Assembly (NCBI GenBank): GCA_963823105.1
Contig: CAWGKC010000002.1
Coordinates: forward strand, 62,001-126,000
Direction of reading: 5' to 3'
Length of the DNA: 64,000 nt
Source of the DNA: JAJYKC01 sp963823105
Lineage (GTDB): Bacteria > Acidobacteriota > Terriglobia > Bryobacterales > Bryobacteraceae
Position numbers and translations under genes: made by a program. Positions 19,072 to 28,440 of the stretch are shown in pieces (the first letter of the stretch is position 1; each line of letters opens with the position of its first letter). Below the pieces are notes generated by a model. The model was given only the letters and a program-made list of their open reading frames with translations, did not search any database and was not told the DNA's origin.

Positions 19072-19126
19072 ATCCTTCGAGTTTAACGTAGGCTCGCCGG
19101 CGGAGGCGCGGCGGGCGTCCACTACA

Positions 19127-20336
19127 ATGGAGGAAGCCGCCGCCCCGATGCCCAACTTGCACTACTTCCCCGATTTGATATTGCTTGCCGTCGGGACAGC
19201 CGCGCAGGCGCAGATTGCTTTTTTCCTGGCCATGGGCCGGGTCCGCGGCGCCGCCCGGCTTCCCGCCAAGTGGATATGGCCGGCGGCGGCCGCTAGCGTC
19301 CTGTTGCAGGTCGTCGCGTATCTGATGGGTTTCCGCCGCGTGTCCATCCATTTCCCCGTGTGGTGGTCCACGTGGATGCAGGGCGTTTCTTTGCTGTGGG
19401 CCGTAATCGTCGTGGGCTCGTCGTTGGCGACCCTGGGCTGGTGGGCGCTCGACCGGATGTCGCGCCGGAAAGCCGCCAGCGCGGCCCGCGAGGGAGGGAA
19501 CGGACGCCGGGCTTTTCTGCGCGCAACCGGCGCCGCGTCTCTTCACCGCGCCCGTTGCCGTGGCGGCCTTCGGCATCGTTCAACGCAACCGTTTCGAACT
19601 GAACCGGATCGACATCCCCGTCGCAGGTCTGCCGGAGGATCTCGACGGTCTTCGCATCGCCCAGATCACCGACATCCATTTGAGCGCGTTTCTCTCCGAA
19701 CGCGAGTTCGCCCGCGCCGTGGATATGGCCAACGAGACGTTCCCGCACCTGACGCTCGTCACCGGAGATTTAATCACCCGCCGCGGCGATCCGCTGGACG
19801 CCTGCCTGCGTCAACTGGCGCGCCTGAAGGCCGGCTTCGGCGTGCTCGGCTGCCTGGGCAATCACGAGACCTACACCGGGACCGAGGCTTACGTAACCGA
19901 GGAGGGGCGCAAGATCGGCATCGAATTTCTTCGCATGGCCTCGCGCGAGATCCGTTTTGGCGCCGCCTCCATCAATTTCGCCGGCGTCGATTATCAACGC
20001 ACCGGCCGGCCGTATCTGGTGGGGGCGGAATCGCTGGTGGAGCCGGGCAAGTTGAATGTCCTGCTTTCGCATAATCCCGACGTCTTCCCAGTCGCCGCGC
20101 GCCAAGGCTACGCCCTCACCATCGCCGGACACACACATGGCGGTCAAGTGAACGTGGAAATACTAAACGACAATATCAACCTGGCGCGCTTCTACACGCC
20201 GTTCACGCGCGGCTTATACAGCCGGGGGAACGCCTCGATTTTCGTATCGAGCGGCATCGGAACCGTGGGGATGCCGATGCGCCTGGGCGCTCCCGCGGAG
20301 GTGAACCTGATCCGGCTGCGGCGTGCGGAAGGGTAG
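19127..20336 (+). CDS. Membrane-anchored metallophosphoesterase, frameshifted
   Basis: The N-terminal third has four hydrophobic helices (from HYFPDLILLAVGTAAQ onward) and an RRAFLRATGAA segment. The catalytic domain follows with the calcineurin-like motifs TDIHLS, GDLITRRG, LGNHE and AGHTHGGQ. The frame breaks at about 19536-19543 (GTCTCTTC): RATGAASL must be joined to FTAPVAVAAFGIVQRNRF in the next frame; total length fits one extra base. Layout resembles YkuE/YaeI-type membrane phosphoesterases. ATG 19148 is an alternative start. It ends two bases before a second phosphoesterase. Confidence 0.82.
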
Positions 20337-20338
20337 CG

Positions 20339-21073
20339 TTGCGTTTTCTCATTCTGAGCGATCTTCATGCCAACTGGGAGGCTCTGCACGCGGTGCTCGG
20401 CGCCACCGGCGGCCAATACGACCACGTCGTTTGCTGCGGCGATCTGGTGGGATATGGGGCCGATCCCGATCGCGTGACGGGCTGGGTGCGCGAACATGTT
20501 TCGGCCGTGGTGCGCGGCAATCACGACCGCGCCTGTTGCGGACTGGAGAATCTCGATTGGTTTAATCCCGTCGCTCGCGCCGCGGCCCTATGGACGCAGC
20601 AAACGCTGAGCCCCGGGAACCTGGCCTATCTCCGCGAGTTGCCGAAAGGGCCCGCCGAACTGGAGAACTTCGCCATCGTTCACGGCTCTCCGTTAGACGA
20701 GGACGAATATGTGGTGAGCGTGGAGGATGCCAAGGCTCTGGCCGGCTATTTACCGGCTGCGCGCTGTTTCTTCGGCCACACGCACATTCAGGGAGCCTTC
20801 GAGTATGTGCGCCAAAACGTGCGCGCCGTTCGCCTTTCGGCGCTCCCCGTGGAAACGTGGAGTCTGGAGAAGGAGAATTGGTGTCTGATCAACCCCGGCT
20901 CCGTCGGACAGCCCAGGGATGGCGACCCGCGCGCCGCCTACGCGCTCTTCGATACGGACCGGGACGCGCTAACTCTCGGCCGCGTCGAATACGATATTCA
21001 AACGGCCCAACGCAAAATCGTCGCCGCCGGACTGCCGGAGTTGCTGGCGCTGAGGTTGGCGACGGGCGAATAG
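20339..21073 (+). CDS. Soluble metallophosphoesterase (YfcE/MJ0936-like)
   Basis: The 244-residue protein carries the full calcineurin-like set: SDLHANWEAL, GDLVGYGADP, RGNHDRA, VHGSP and FGHTHIQG, followed by LINPGSVGQPRDGDPRA, which is typical of the small YfcE-like phosphodiesterases. The TTG at 20339 is preceded by GAAGGG at good spacing and puts MRFLILSDLHAN at the very start, as in relatives. It is probably cotranscribed with the upstream membrane phosphoesterase, two bases away. Substrate unknown. Confidence 0.88.
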   Translation: MRFLILSDLHANWEALHAVLGATGGQYDHVVCCGDLVGYGADPDRVTGWVREHVSAVVRGNHDRACCGLENLDWFNPVARAAALWTQQTLSPGNLAYLRELPKGPAELENFAIVHGSPLDEDEYVVSVEDAKALAGYLPAARCFFGHTHIQGAFEYVRQNVRAVRLSALPVETWSLEKENWCLINPGSVGQPRDGDPRAAYALFDTDRDALTLGRVEYDIQTAQRKIVAAGLPELLALRLATGE

Positions 21074-21145
21074 ACGGCCCGATGCGCAAAACAGGCTCGC
21101 TTGCCGAAGCCCGCGAGCCTGTTTCCGAGGGAGCCAAACGTCCGG

Positions 21146-22618
21146 TTACAGTTTGACCGTGACGGTCTTGATCTCGGTGTAGTTTTGCAAACCGTACTCG
21201 CCGAGCTCGCGCCCGATGCCGGATTGCTTGAACCCGCCGAACGGAGCGCCGGCGTCGAAGACGTCGTAACAGTTCACCCAGACCGTTCCCGCGCGGACAT
21301 TATTGGCGATGTGATGCGCTTTGCCGATGTCGCGGGTCCAAACCGCGGCGGCCAGGCCATACATCGTCTTGTTGGCGCGTTCCACCACCTCGTCCATGTC
21401 CTTGAACTTGATGATGCTCAGCACCGGTCCGAAGATCTCTTCCTCGGCGATCTTCATCTTGTCGGTCACGTCGGCGAAGACCGTGGGCTGGATGAAATAG
21501 CCCCGGTCTCCCACGCGTCCGCCGCCAGCCATCAGCTTCGCGCCTTCCCGTTTGCCGGATTCGATATAGCCCATCACTTTGTTGAACTGCTCTTCGTCCA
21601 CCTGCGGCCCTTGCTCCGTCTTGGGGTCGAACGGATCGCCGACGACGCGCTTCTTCGCCCGCGCCACGCTGCGTTCGACGAAATCGTCGTAGCACTTTTC
21701 TTCGACAAACAACCGCGAACCGGCGCAGCAGCACTGGCCCTGGTTGAAGAAGAGAGCGAAGTGCGAACCCTCCACCGCCTCGTCCATATCGGCGTCGGCG
21801 AATACGATGTTCGGGCTTTTGCCGCCCAATTCCAGCGTCACCCGCTTCAGGTTCGACTTCGCCGCCGCTTCCATGATGAGATGGCCCACTTCGGTGGAGC
21901 CGGTGAAGGCGACCTTGTCGATATCCCAGTGGTGGGAAATCGCCGCGCCGGCCGTCGGGCCATAGCCGGGAAGCATGTTCACGACGCCCTCCGGGAAGCC
22001 CGCTTCGAGAATCAGCTCGCCGACGCGCAACGCCGTCAGCGGAGTCTGCTCGGCCGGCTTGAGGAGGATCGTGTTGCCGGTGGCAAGGGCCGGGCCCAAT
22101 TTCCACGCCTGCATCAAAAGCGGGAAATTCCAGGGGATAATCTGGCCCACCACCCCGACCGGCTCGTGCCGCGTGTACGTGAAATAGTTGCCGCCCACCG
22201 GAATCGTTTTGCCTTGAATTTTATCGGCCCACCCGGCGTAATAGCGGTAACAGGCGATGGTCAGCGGAACGTCGGCCGCTTTCGCCACCGAATACGGTTT
22301 CCCGTTGTCGAGCGACTCCAGCCGGGCCAATTCGTCGGCGTGCTTCTCGATCAGGTCGGCCAGGCGGTTCATCAACAGGCCGCGCTGGGCGCCCGACATC
22401 TTGCGCCATGGGCCTTTTTCAAAGGCGTGGCGCGCCGCCTTAACCGCTTCGTCGACGTCGGCCGCGTCGGCCTCGGCAACCTGGCAAATCTCCTCGCCTG
22501 TGGCGGGGTTGAACGTCGGGAAGGTCTTGCCCGACTTGCTGTTCGTCCATTTGTTGTTAATCAGCAGCTTAGTTGGGCCTACGGCCACTTCTGCCGGTGC
22601 GGATGCTACGGTAGCCAT
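21146..22618 (-). CDS. NAD(P)-dependent aldehyde dehydrogenase
   Basis: The 490-residue protein is a full-length ALDH of the ALDH1/betaine-aldehyde type. Visible are the NAD-binding region (IIPWNFPLLMQAWKLGPA), FTGSTEVG, the general base in LELGGKSPNIVF, the catalytic Cys in NQGQCCCAGSR and the late EEIFGPVLSI. The start ATG at 22618 has AAGGAG upstream. It oxidises an aldehyde to the acid; the substrate cannot be fixed from sequence. It is convergent with the phosphoesterase at 21073. Confidence 0.93.
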   Translation of the reverse strand: MATVASAPAEVAVGPTKLLINNKWTNSKSGKTFPTFNPATGEEICQVAEADAADVDEAVKAARHAFEKGPWRKMSGAQRGLLMNRLADLIEKHADELARLESLDNGKPYSVAKAADVPLTIACYRYYAGWADKIQGKTIPVGGNYFTYTRHEPVGVVGQIIPWNFPLLMQAWKLGPALATGNTILLKPAEQTPLTALRVGELILEAGFPEGVVNMLPGYGPTAGAAISHHWDIDKVAFTGSTEVGHLIMEAAAKSNLKRVTLELGGKSPNIVFADADMDEAVEGSHFALFFNQGQCCCAGSRLFVEEKCYDDFVERSVARAKKRVVGDPFDPKTEQGPQVDEEQFNKVMGYIESGKREGAKLMAGGGRVGDRGYFIQPTVFADVTDKMKIAEEEIFGPVLSIIKFKDMDEVVERANKTMYGLAAAVWTRDIGKAHHIANNVRAGTVWVNCYDVFDAGAPFGGFKQSGIGRELGEYGLQNYTEIKTVTVKL

Positions 22619-22751
22619 TCTTTTCTCCTTCGTAGAACTGCGCGGCCCGTATCCGGATTCACCTACTCGGGCGATCGCACTCCTGAGTGTACATCCGCGG
22701 GATGCCGATTGGAATCCCACGAATGCCCTAGTCCCGGCACCGCCCTTGCGC

Positions 22752-22830
22752 CAAAATCCAATCGCGATCTTCTCCGGCGCGACCGGCGAAATCGTCTCTT
22801 CTATTTTTGAAAGCGGGCGATTCAATCCGG
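22752..22830 (-). repeat. Degraded duplicate of the alpha/beta-hydrolase 3' end
   Basis: This stretch aligns with 23629-23740, the last codons of the hydrolase gene: about 55 bases match closely (from CAAAATCCAA to TCTCTTCTATTT), then a gap of some 35 bases in this copy, then GAAAGCGGGCGATTCAATCCGG against GAAAGAGATGATTCAGTCCGG. The translated remnant reads KIEETISPVAPEKIA against the hydrolase EIEETMSPVALEKIA. The toxin-antitoxin pair lies between the two copies. The rest of the 22619-22962 gap holds only the operator described below and nothing else I can name. Confidence 0.75.
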
Positions 22831-22944
22831 GGGGGGCGCATCGGTTTTGACTGTCTCGCGGCGGCCCGGATCACACGATCGGATTTCGGGCTCCGAGTGG
22901 GCGCCCGACCGGCCATTCCTTCGCGGGACGCTGAATGCCCGTGG

Positions 22945-22963
22945 CGATGTATAATATACATCG
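22945..22963 (+). promoter_or_regulatory. Operator palindrome with embedded -10 box of the toxin-antitoxin operon
   Basis: CGATGTATA and TATACATCG are perfect inverted arms around a single A. The consensus -10 hexamer TATAAT lies inside at 22950-22955, and the GTG start of the antitoxin begins at the last base. A ribbon-helix-helix antitoxin bound here would block RNA polymerase directly, the usual autoregulation of such modules. Expected transcription start coincides with the GTG, so the mRNA may be leaderless. No clear -35 box is seen. Confidence 0.7.
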
Positions 22964-23220
22964 TGCGGCGGACGCAACTGTATCTTGACGACAATCTTTG
23001 GAATGCCCTTCACGCTCGCGCGCGGAGTGGAAGGACTACCGTCTCGGAACTCGTACGGGAGGCCGTTCGCGAGCGTTACTTCGGCAAACGGGACGAGCAG
23101 GTGAAGGCGATGCGGGAATTCGCCGGGATTCGAAAGGAAGGCCCCGGCGCTCCGGACGCCGTGGAGTATGTTCGAAGTCTTCGGCGAGGAAGCCGCCTGG
23201 ACCGGCTGCGCAAAGGATGA
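22963..23220 (+). CDS. Ribbon-helix-helix antitoxin of a VapBC-type module
   Basis: The 85-residue protein begins RRTQLYLDDNLWNALHARA, a beta strand and helix typical of ribbon-helix-helix (CopG/Arc) DNA-binding proteins, then SGRTTVSELVREAVRERY. The C-terminal half (KAMREFAGIRKEG and on) is the likely toxin-binding tail. I chose the GTG at 22963 because the palindromic operator ends exactly there; the frame is open further upstream but that sequence is non-coding in character. The stop overlaps the toxin start as ATGA. Confidence 0.85.
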   Translation: MRRTQLYLDDNLWNALHARARSGRTTVSELVREAVRERYFGKRDEQVKAMREFAGIRKEGPGAPDAVEYVRSLRRGSRLDRLRKG

Positions 23221-23594
23221 CCGTTCTGGTCGATTCCGACATCCTGATTGAAGTCTCCCGCGGGAAAAACACCGGCATCGTCTCAAGATGGATCGACTTG
23301 AGCGGCTCCGACGCCGCTGTACTGTATTCACCGGTCAGTGTCGCTGAACTGTGGGCCGGCGCCCGGCCGCACGAGTATGACGCCCTGAACAACCTTTTTC
23401 GGGCACTGACATGTATTCCGATTGACGAAGAAACGGGTCATCGGGCGGGAGGCTATCTTCGAAAGTACAGGCGGAGCCACGGAGTCGAAGTCGCGGATGC
23501 GTTCATCGCCGCCGCGGCAGTGGCAAATAACGCGGTGCTGTGGACGCGAAACCGCAAACACTACCCGATGAAAGAAGTCTCCTTCTTCGAATGA
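23217..23594 (+). CDS. PIN-domain ribonuclease toxin (VapC type)
   Basis: The 125-residue protein has the PIN fold pattern: VLVDSDILIE with D6, SVAELWAGA with E44, EVADAFIAAAA with D94, and a closing LWTRNRKHYP. These acidic residues form the metal site of VapC RNases that cut tRNA or rRNA. The ATG overlaps the antitoxin stop by four bases. The module lies between the aldehyde dehydrogenase and the hydrolase, both on the other strand, and is bounded by a duplicated piece of the hydrolase 3' end. Confidence 0.9.
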   Translation: MTVLVDSDILIEVSRGKNTGIVSRWIDLSGSDAAVLYSPVSVAELWAGARPHEYDALNNLFRALTCIPIDEETGHRAGGYLRKYRRSHGVEVADAFIAAAAVANNAVLWTRNRKHYPMKEVSFFE

Positions 23595-23619
23595 TCCGGC
23601 GTTTACCTTTGTCTTGCCG

Positions 23620-25361
23620 CTATTGTTTCAAAATCCAACTTGCGATCTTCTCCAGGGCGACCGGCGACATCGTCTCTTCTATTTCGGCATACTCGTTGGG
23701 CGAACCCGTCTTCGCGGTTTGAAAGAGATGATTCAGTCCGGGCATCTCATCTACTTCGAAATTCTTATTCCCGCCCGCTTCGAGAGCTTTTCGGATTTCC
23801 GGTAGATTCAGTTTGGGTGGAACCTGCAAATCCTTTTCGCCGTTGAGCGCCAGCACCGGACACTTGACGCTCCTTAGCGCCGGGGCCGGATCGTAGGAGA
23901 TGAAATAGCGGAACCATGGCGAACTCAGCTCATGGATCTCCGCCCCTAATTGCGCTTCCGGAATCGTCCCCGCCAGCTTCGCCCGCAGCGACTTCTCGAT
24001 CCCCGCATCGTCCTTCTGCGTCTTCACCAGTGCAAGGACTTCGCGCTCCGTCGCGGCGTTCTTTTCAGCCGCTTCGTGCGACAAGCCTCCCGCTTCGAAT
24101 ATCAGTAACGTCTGCGCCACAAGGATCTCGTCTCCCGGCACTCCCGGACCCGCCATCAACACAATGAAGGCGACGTCCGGATTTCGCGCCGCCACCATTG
24201 GAGCGATCTCTCCACCTTCGCTGTGGCCGATCAACCCGATCTTATGCGGAGCGGCCTCCGGGCGCGTCTTCAGATACTCGACAGCCGCTTCCGTGTCGGT
24301 GGCGAAGTCGGCGGTCGTGGCCGCGGCGAAATTCCCGCCGGATTTCGCGGTGCCGCGTTTGTCCGCGCGCAGCACCGCGATCCCTTTCCGAGTCAGATAA
24401 TCGGACAGCACGAGAAACGGCTTGTGTCCCATCAAACTCTCGTCGCGGTCGTGCGGTCCGGAGCCCACAATTAAGACAACGGCGGGAAATGGCCCTTTTC
24501 CTTGAGGAATTGTGAGGGTGGCCGCAAGTTCGATGCCGGCCGCCCGGTTGCGGTACGCGACTTCCTCTTCGCGATACGGGTAAGGCTTCACTGGATTCTG
24601 CGGGCGGCGCCGCTCCAGGTCCGAAGCGTCTTTAACGCGCTCAAGCTTTAAAGGAGCCTGGCCGCCGCCCTGGGTCCACGTCCCATCGATCGTCGTAAGG
24701 TCCGGGCTAATTCGGCCTTCGAACTTGCCGCCAATCTGCTTCATCTCCAGCGTGAATAACGAGCCATTCCGGGTGACGGAGGTCACGGGCAGCCCTTCGG
24801 CGTTTTGGTCCGGGCTATCCATCGTCGCGACGAGACCGTCCTCGGTGTTCGAGACATGGAACACAATCCGCAGCTTGATCGCGCCGGCATCCAAGGCGCC
24901 CATCCATGCGCCATCGATGCCGGACGGGTTTGCCGGCTTGCTTCCCGTCTTCTTCGAGATGGCGCGCCGGAACTCGAGCGGAAGCGGCTGACCCTGGGTC
25001 CACGTCCCTTCGATCGCCGTCCCATCGCCCTGAATTTTGCCCACATAGGAGCCGTGGATCGAGTCCAACGTGAAGACCAACTTCGAATCATTTAAACGAC
25101 ATCGATGTGACGGGGATGCCGTTCGCGCCCTGATCCACGCTGTCGAGAGTGGCCTTCCAGTCCCCGCTTTCGCCCTCGGAGACGTGCAAAACCAGCCGCA
25201 ATTCCACGCCGCCGACCTTCAGGGTTCCCTGCCAGTCGCCCACTAACGCCGGTGCCGCTCTCTGCCCAAGGGCGTTTCCATCAAAGCCGACCGCCATGAA
25301 AAACGGCGATCGGAACGCTCAAGGCACATCGCCAGAATCCTCTTCGCATCGGCCGGCTCAT
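23620..25361 (-). CDS. Secreted alpha/beta-hydrolase with N-terminal repeat domains, two frame breaks
   Basis: The C-terminal part is a serine hydrolase (nucleophile elbow GLIGHSEGGEIAP, oxyanion segment VVLIVGSGPHDRDE, C-terminal PGLNHLF with the catalytic His). In front are three related units with GTWTQG-type motifs, also seen in secreted acidobacterial hydrolases. Frame breaks lie at about 25299-25303 (A5 run) and 25088-25094; joining the pieces gives a signal-like start (MRRGFWRCALSVPIAVF). Total length equals full codons plus two bases, fitting two one-base gains. The start at 25361 overlaps the upstream gene as ATGA. Probable esterase or peptidase. Confidence 0.8.
23629..23740 (-). repeat. 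Intact copy of the duplicated hydrolase 3' end
   Basis: This is the functional 3' end of the hydrolase gene and the partner of the degraded copy at 22752-22830, on the same strand and in the same order. The two copies begin 877 bases apart and enclose the toxin-antitoxin genes. Confidence 0.7.
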
Positions 25362-25972
25362 TGTCCGCTCCCGGTGAGTTCATCGTGGCCGGTTATCGAA
25401 AGCAATCTGGCGCGCTCACTCGACAACCGTCCGACGGCAACAACTTCATTCAGCCACCAGACCGCGGCAAACACGGAGGTAACGATAGCGGGTTCGGCTA
25501 GGTCCCACCAGCCGCGGCTTCCCTCCTTCGCGTCCACGAGGCGCCCTGCGCTAAGGATCAGCAACCCGGCGTACATCGGCGCTAGATACCAGTACTTGAC
25601 GGATTTCAGCAGACGGATTTGACGATCGTACCGATCGACAAGGTCCCGCGTGTAACCAGCCAGCTCCTGGCTCGGGTCTGCGCCGGGCGCCGCTTGTCCG
25701 TGACGTAGAAGATAATAAACGATCCACACAGCGCCCGCGGCGACCACGATGGATCCAGTCTTCATGACCGCGTTCGGCATGCGAAAAGCGCTCCAGGCGA
25801 AAAAGACCGCCACCACCACGGCCGCGATGCATTCCAGCAGGTTTCGCAGCGCGATGGCGCGATCGAAATGCCGTATCTTTCTCTGAACCATTTCCATGAT
25901 TTCCTCTCCTTTCACGTCGCCGCAAAGGGGCTGGCTACTCCAGATCTCTCGCAATTCATCTTGCCCGTTCAT
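25358..25972 (-). CDS. Membrane protein encoded next to an ECF sigma factor, possible anti-sigma
   Basis: The 204-residue protein has a cytosolic N-terminus (MNGQDELREIWSSQPLCG), then four hydrophobic helices in two pairs (about 42-62, 70-88, 125-145 and 160-178). It shows no zinc-finger motif and I do not recognise a named family. It overlaps the sigma factor stop by ATGA and the hydrolase start by ATGA, so the three are made together. By position it could hold the sigma factor at the membrane; this is inference only. Confidence 0.7.
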   Translation of the reverse strand: MNGQDELREIWSSQPLCGDVKGEEIMEMVQRKIRHFDRAIALRNLLECIAAVVVAVFFAWSAFRMPNAVMKTGSIVVAAGAVWIVYYLLRHGQAAPGADPSQELAGYTRDLVDRYDRQIRLLKSVKYWYLAPMYAGLLILSAGRLVDAKEGSRGWWDLAEPAIVTSVFAAVWWLNEVVAVGRLSSERARLLSITGHDELTGSGQ

Positions 25973-26532
25973 TGGCCGCCAACCTCCTTGCTTCGGATAC
26001 TTTCCTTTAACTTTTCCCGGATCCGCGTTAACCGAGTGGCGATGGCGCTCACCGATAGTCCGGTAACTTCTTCGATTTCGGCATAACTCAAACCCTCCAG
26101 ATGCAGGAGGATAATCTGTCTGTCGATCATCGGCAGATCCCGGATGGAATCGAGAAGCAGCAGCCGCCTTTCCTCCTTGAGCAACGCGTGTTCGGCGCCG
26201 GGCGAAGACGAAAAACGATCAAAGGGTATCGGCATGGATTCCTCCTTCCGCCCCACTCGCCGGATCTTGGCCGACGAGGAAATCGCCACGTTGTGCGCGA
26301 TTCGATACAGCCAGGTCCGCTCGCTCGACTCACCGCGAAACCTTGCGATCGACTGCCACAACGCGACCGCGATGTCCTGAAACAGATCTTCGCGATCGGT
26401 CGGACGCTCCATGTACGCGCCCGCCAGGCGTCTCAAGGCCGGTTCATACTGGCCAATGAGCCGAAGAAAGGTTTCGCGCCGGTCCGCGGACATGGCCATC
26501 CGCCGAGTTTCATCGACCTCTTGGTCAACCAT
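25969..26532 (-). CDS. ECF-type RNA polymerase sigma factor
   Basis: The 187-residue reading has region 2 (DREDLFQDIAVALWQSIARF, ERTWLYRIAHNVAIS) and region 4 (IILLHLEGLSYAEIEEVTGL, then SAIATRLTRIREKLK), the two domains of ECF sigma factors. The ATG at 26592 is also in frame, but only ten bases from the uvrC stop; 26532 starts at MVDQEVDE. It heads a three-gene set with a membrane protein and a secreted hydrolase, joined by ATGA overlaps. Confidence 0.9.
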   Translation of the reverse strand: MVDQEVDETRRMAMSADRRETFLRLIGQYEPALRRLAGAYMERPTDREDLFQDIAVALWQSIARFRGESSERTWLYRIAHNVAISSSAKIRRVGRKEESMPIPFDRFSSSPGAEHALLKEERRLLLLDSIRDLPMIDRQIILLHLEGLSYAEIEEVTGLSVSAIATRLTRIREKLKESIRSKEVGGQ

Positions 26533-26602
26533 CGATTTACGCTTCCAGTCAGGTAGTCTCATCCGGGAAGAATTCCTTGCATGACCGGACAAGTTTTTGT
26601 CG

Positions 26603-28420
26603 TTACAGCACCGGCGTCTTCTCGAAGAATTCCCGCAACCGCCGCGCCGCCGCTTTTCCAGCCACGCGGGCGAGGTCTTCGTCCGCCGCCGCGCGGATGC
26701 GCTGGGTACTGCCGAATTCGCGCAGCAACTTCGCGACGGTCTTCTCGCCCACGCGGTCGATCTGCAATAGCTCCGTCGTCAACCGCGCGGCGCCGCGGCG
26801 CGTCCGGTGGAAGGTGACGGCGAAACGGTGGGCTTCGTCTCGCACCGTCTGAACCAGGTGCAGCACCGGCGAGAAACGGTCAAGCTGGACCGGGTCCCCC
26901 TCCTGCCCGTAGACGTAGATAATCTCCTCGCGTTTGGCGACGGAGGCCAGCGGTTGATTCAGTATCCCGAGCGCCTCAAGGGCGTCGGCCGCGGCGTGAA
27001 GCTGGCCCAGACCGCCGTCGATCAAAACCAGGCCGGGCATCGGGCGATTCTCCTCCCGCAGCCGCGCATAGCGCCGCGTCACCACTTCGTGAATCGACGC
27101 GAAGTCGTCGTTTCCCTCGACAGTCTTAATAATGAACTTGCGGTAATCGGCCTTCTTCATGCGCCCGCTTTCCCAAACCACCATGCTCGCCACCTTGTCC
27201 GTCCCCTGGATGTGGGAGATGTCGAAGCACTCGATGCGTCTGGGGGCGTCGGGAAGATTCAGCGCCTCGCGCAGCGCCTCCTGAATCGCCTTCGACGACG
27301 GACGCAACACGCGGAAGCGCTGGTCGAAGCTGTGGCGGGCGTTGGTCTCGACGAGCGCCAGCATGGACTTCTTCTGCCCCCGCTGCGGAGTGTGAATCTC
27401 CGTCTTGCGGCCGCGCTTCTCGCTCAACACCTCCTCCAGTTCCTGGCGGTCCTCGAAGTCCACCGGCACATGAATCAGCCCCGGAACGTAGGGTTGATCG
27501 AGATAAACCTGCTTCAACAGCGACGAGAAAAACTCCGGCGGATCGAATTCCAGGCGGTCTTCCCAAAAAAACTCGCGGCGCTCCACGATGCGCCCGTTTC
27601 TCAAATGGAACAGGTTCACCGCGATGAGCGGAGGCTCGGCATAGTAGGCGTAAATATCGGTGTCGTCGCCCTCGGCCGCGGCGATGCGCTGCTTCTCCTC
27701 GCGCTCTTCCACCGTGTGCAGAACGTCGCGCAGCCGGCCCGCCTCCTCGAAGCGCAGGTCGAGCGACGCCGCTTCCATGCGCCCGCGCAACTCCGAGGAG
27801 AGATCTTTCAACCTCCCTTCGAGAAACAGCCGGACGTCGTTCACCGCCCCGCCGTAAATGGCGTCGGTGGTGAGTCCCTCGACGCAGGGGCCATGGCAGC
27901 GATGAATGTGGTACTCCAGGCACGGATGGGTGTGGTGGCGCGTCAGATCCACCTTGCACGAGGGCACCTTAAAGTGGCGATGAATGAAATGAACCAACCG
28001 GTGCGCGAGATTGCCGGGGAAGTAAGGACCGAAGTAAGTGGCGCCGTCCTTAAGTAACCGCCGGGTGACGTAAACACGCGGGTATTTTTCGTTGGTGAGC
28101 TTGATGTAGGGGTACGTCTTGTCGTCGCGCAGCAGAATGTTGAAACGCGGCTTGTAGCGCTTGATCAGCTCGTTCTCGAGCGCCAGCGCTTCTTTGTCGT
28201 TGGCGACGAGAATGTATTCGATGTCCGCGGCTTCCGAAATCAAGGTGCCGGTCTTGGAATCGGCCAGCCGCTCGTCGGAAAAATAGCTGCGGACGCGCGC
28301 GCGAAGACTCTTGGCCTTGCCGACGTAGATGATCTCCCCTCCGGCGTCCTTGTACAGGTAAACTCCCGGCAGCAGCGGCGCTTGGGAAGCTTTTTCGCGG
28401 AGTTGTTCCCGCGCATTCAT
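26603..28420 (-). CDS. uvrC: Excinuclease ABC subunit C
   Basis: UvrC makes both incisions in nucleotide excision repair. The 605-residue protein has the GIY-YIG nuclease (LPGVYLYKDAGGEIIYVGKA), a UVR motif (about residues 200-235), the RNase H-like second nuclease (ECFDISHIQGTD) and C-terminal helix-hairpin-helix motifs. The ATG at 28420 has no Shine-Dalgarno; a TATAAC -10 box ends six bases upstream, which implies a leaderless mRNA. It is divergent from the TPR gene at 28441 with 20 bases between. Confidence 0.95.
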   Translation of the reverse strand: MNAREQLREKASQAPLLPGVYLYKDAGGEIIYVGKAKSLRARVRSYFSDERLADSKTGTLISEAADIEYILVANDKEALALENELIKRYKPRFNILLRDDKTYPYIKLTNEKYPRVYVTRRLLKDGATYFGPYFPGNLAHRLVHFIHRHFKVPSCKVDLTRHHTHPCLEYHIHRCHGPCVEGLTTDAIYGGAVNDVRLFLEGRLKDLSSELRGRMEAASLDLRFEEAGRLRDVLHTVEEREEKQRIAAAEGDDTDIYAYYAEPPLIAVNLFHLRNGRIVERREFFWEDRLEFDPPEFFSSLLKQVYLDQPYVPGLIHVPVDFEDRQELEEVLSEKRGRKTEIHTPQRGQKKSMLALVETNARHSFDQRFRVLRPSSKAIQEALREALNLPDAPRRIECFDISHIQGTDKVASMVVWESGRMKKADYRKFIIKTVEGNDDFASIHEVVTRRYARLREENRPMPGLVLIDGGLGQLHAAADALEALGILNQPLASVAKREEIIYVYGQEGDPVQLDRFSPVLHLVQTVRDEAHRFAVTFHRTRRGAARLTTELLQIDRVGEKTVAKLLREFGSTQRIRAAADEDLARVAGKAAARRLREFFEKTPVL

Positions 28421-28440
28421 AGGAGGGTTATAATTCGATT
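28421..28440. promoter_or_regulatory. Symmetric divergent promoter between uvrC and a TPR gene
   Basis: GTTATAAT at 28427-28434 reads TATAAT on the plus strand (28429-28434) and TATAAC on the minus strand (28432-28427). Each hexamer ends exactly six bases before a start codon: GTG at 28441 and ATG at 28420. Both transcripts would begin at or within a base of the start codon. AGGAGG at 28421-28426 would lie outside the plus-strand transcript if the start site is as predicted. Confidence 0.6.

Noticed and set aside
22619..23740. Insertion sequence or integron around the toxin-antitoxin pair
   Set aside because: No transposase or integrase frame and no terminal inverted repeats are present; only the duplicated hydrolase end is seen.
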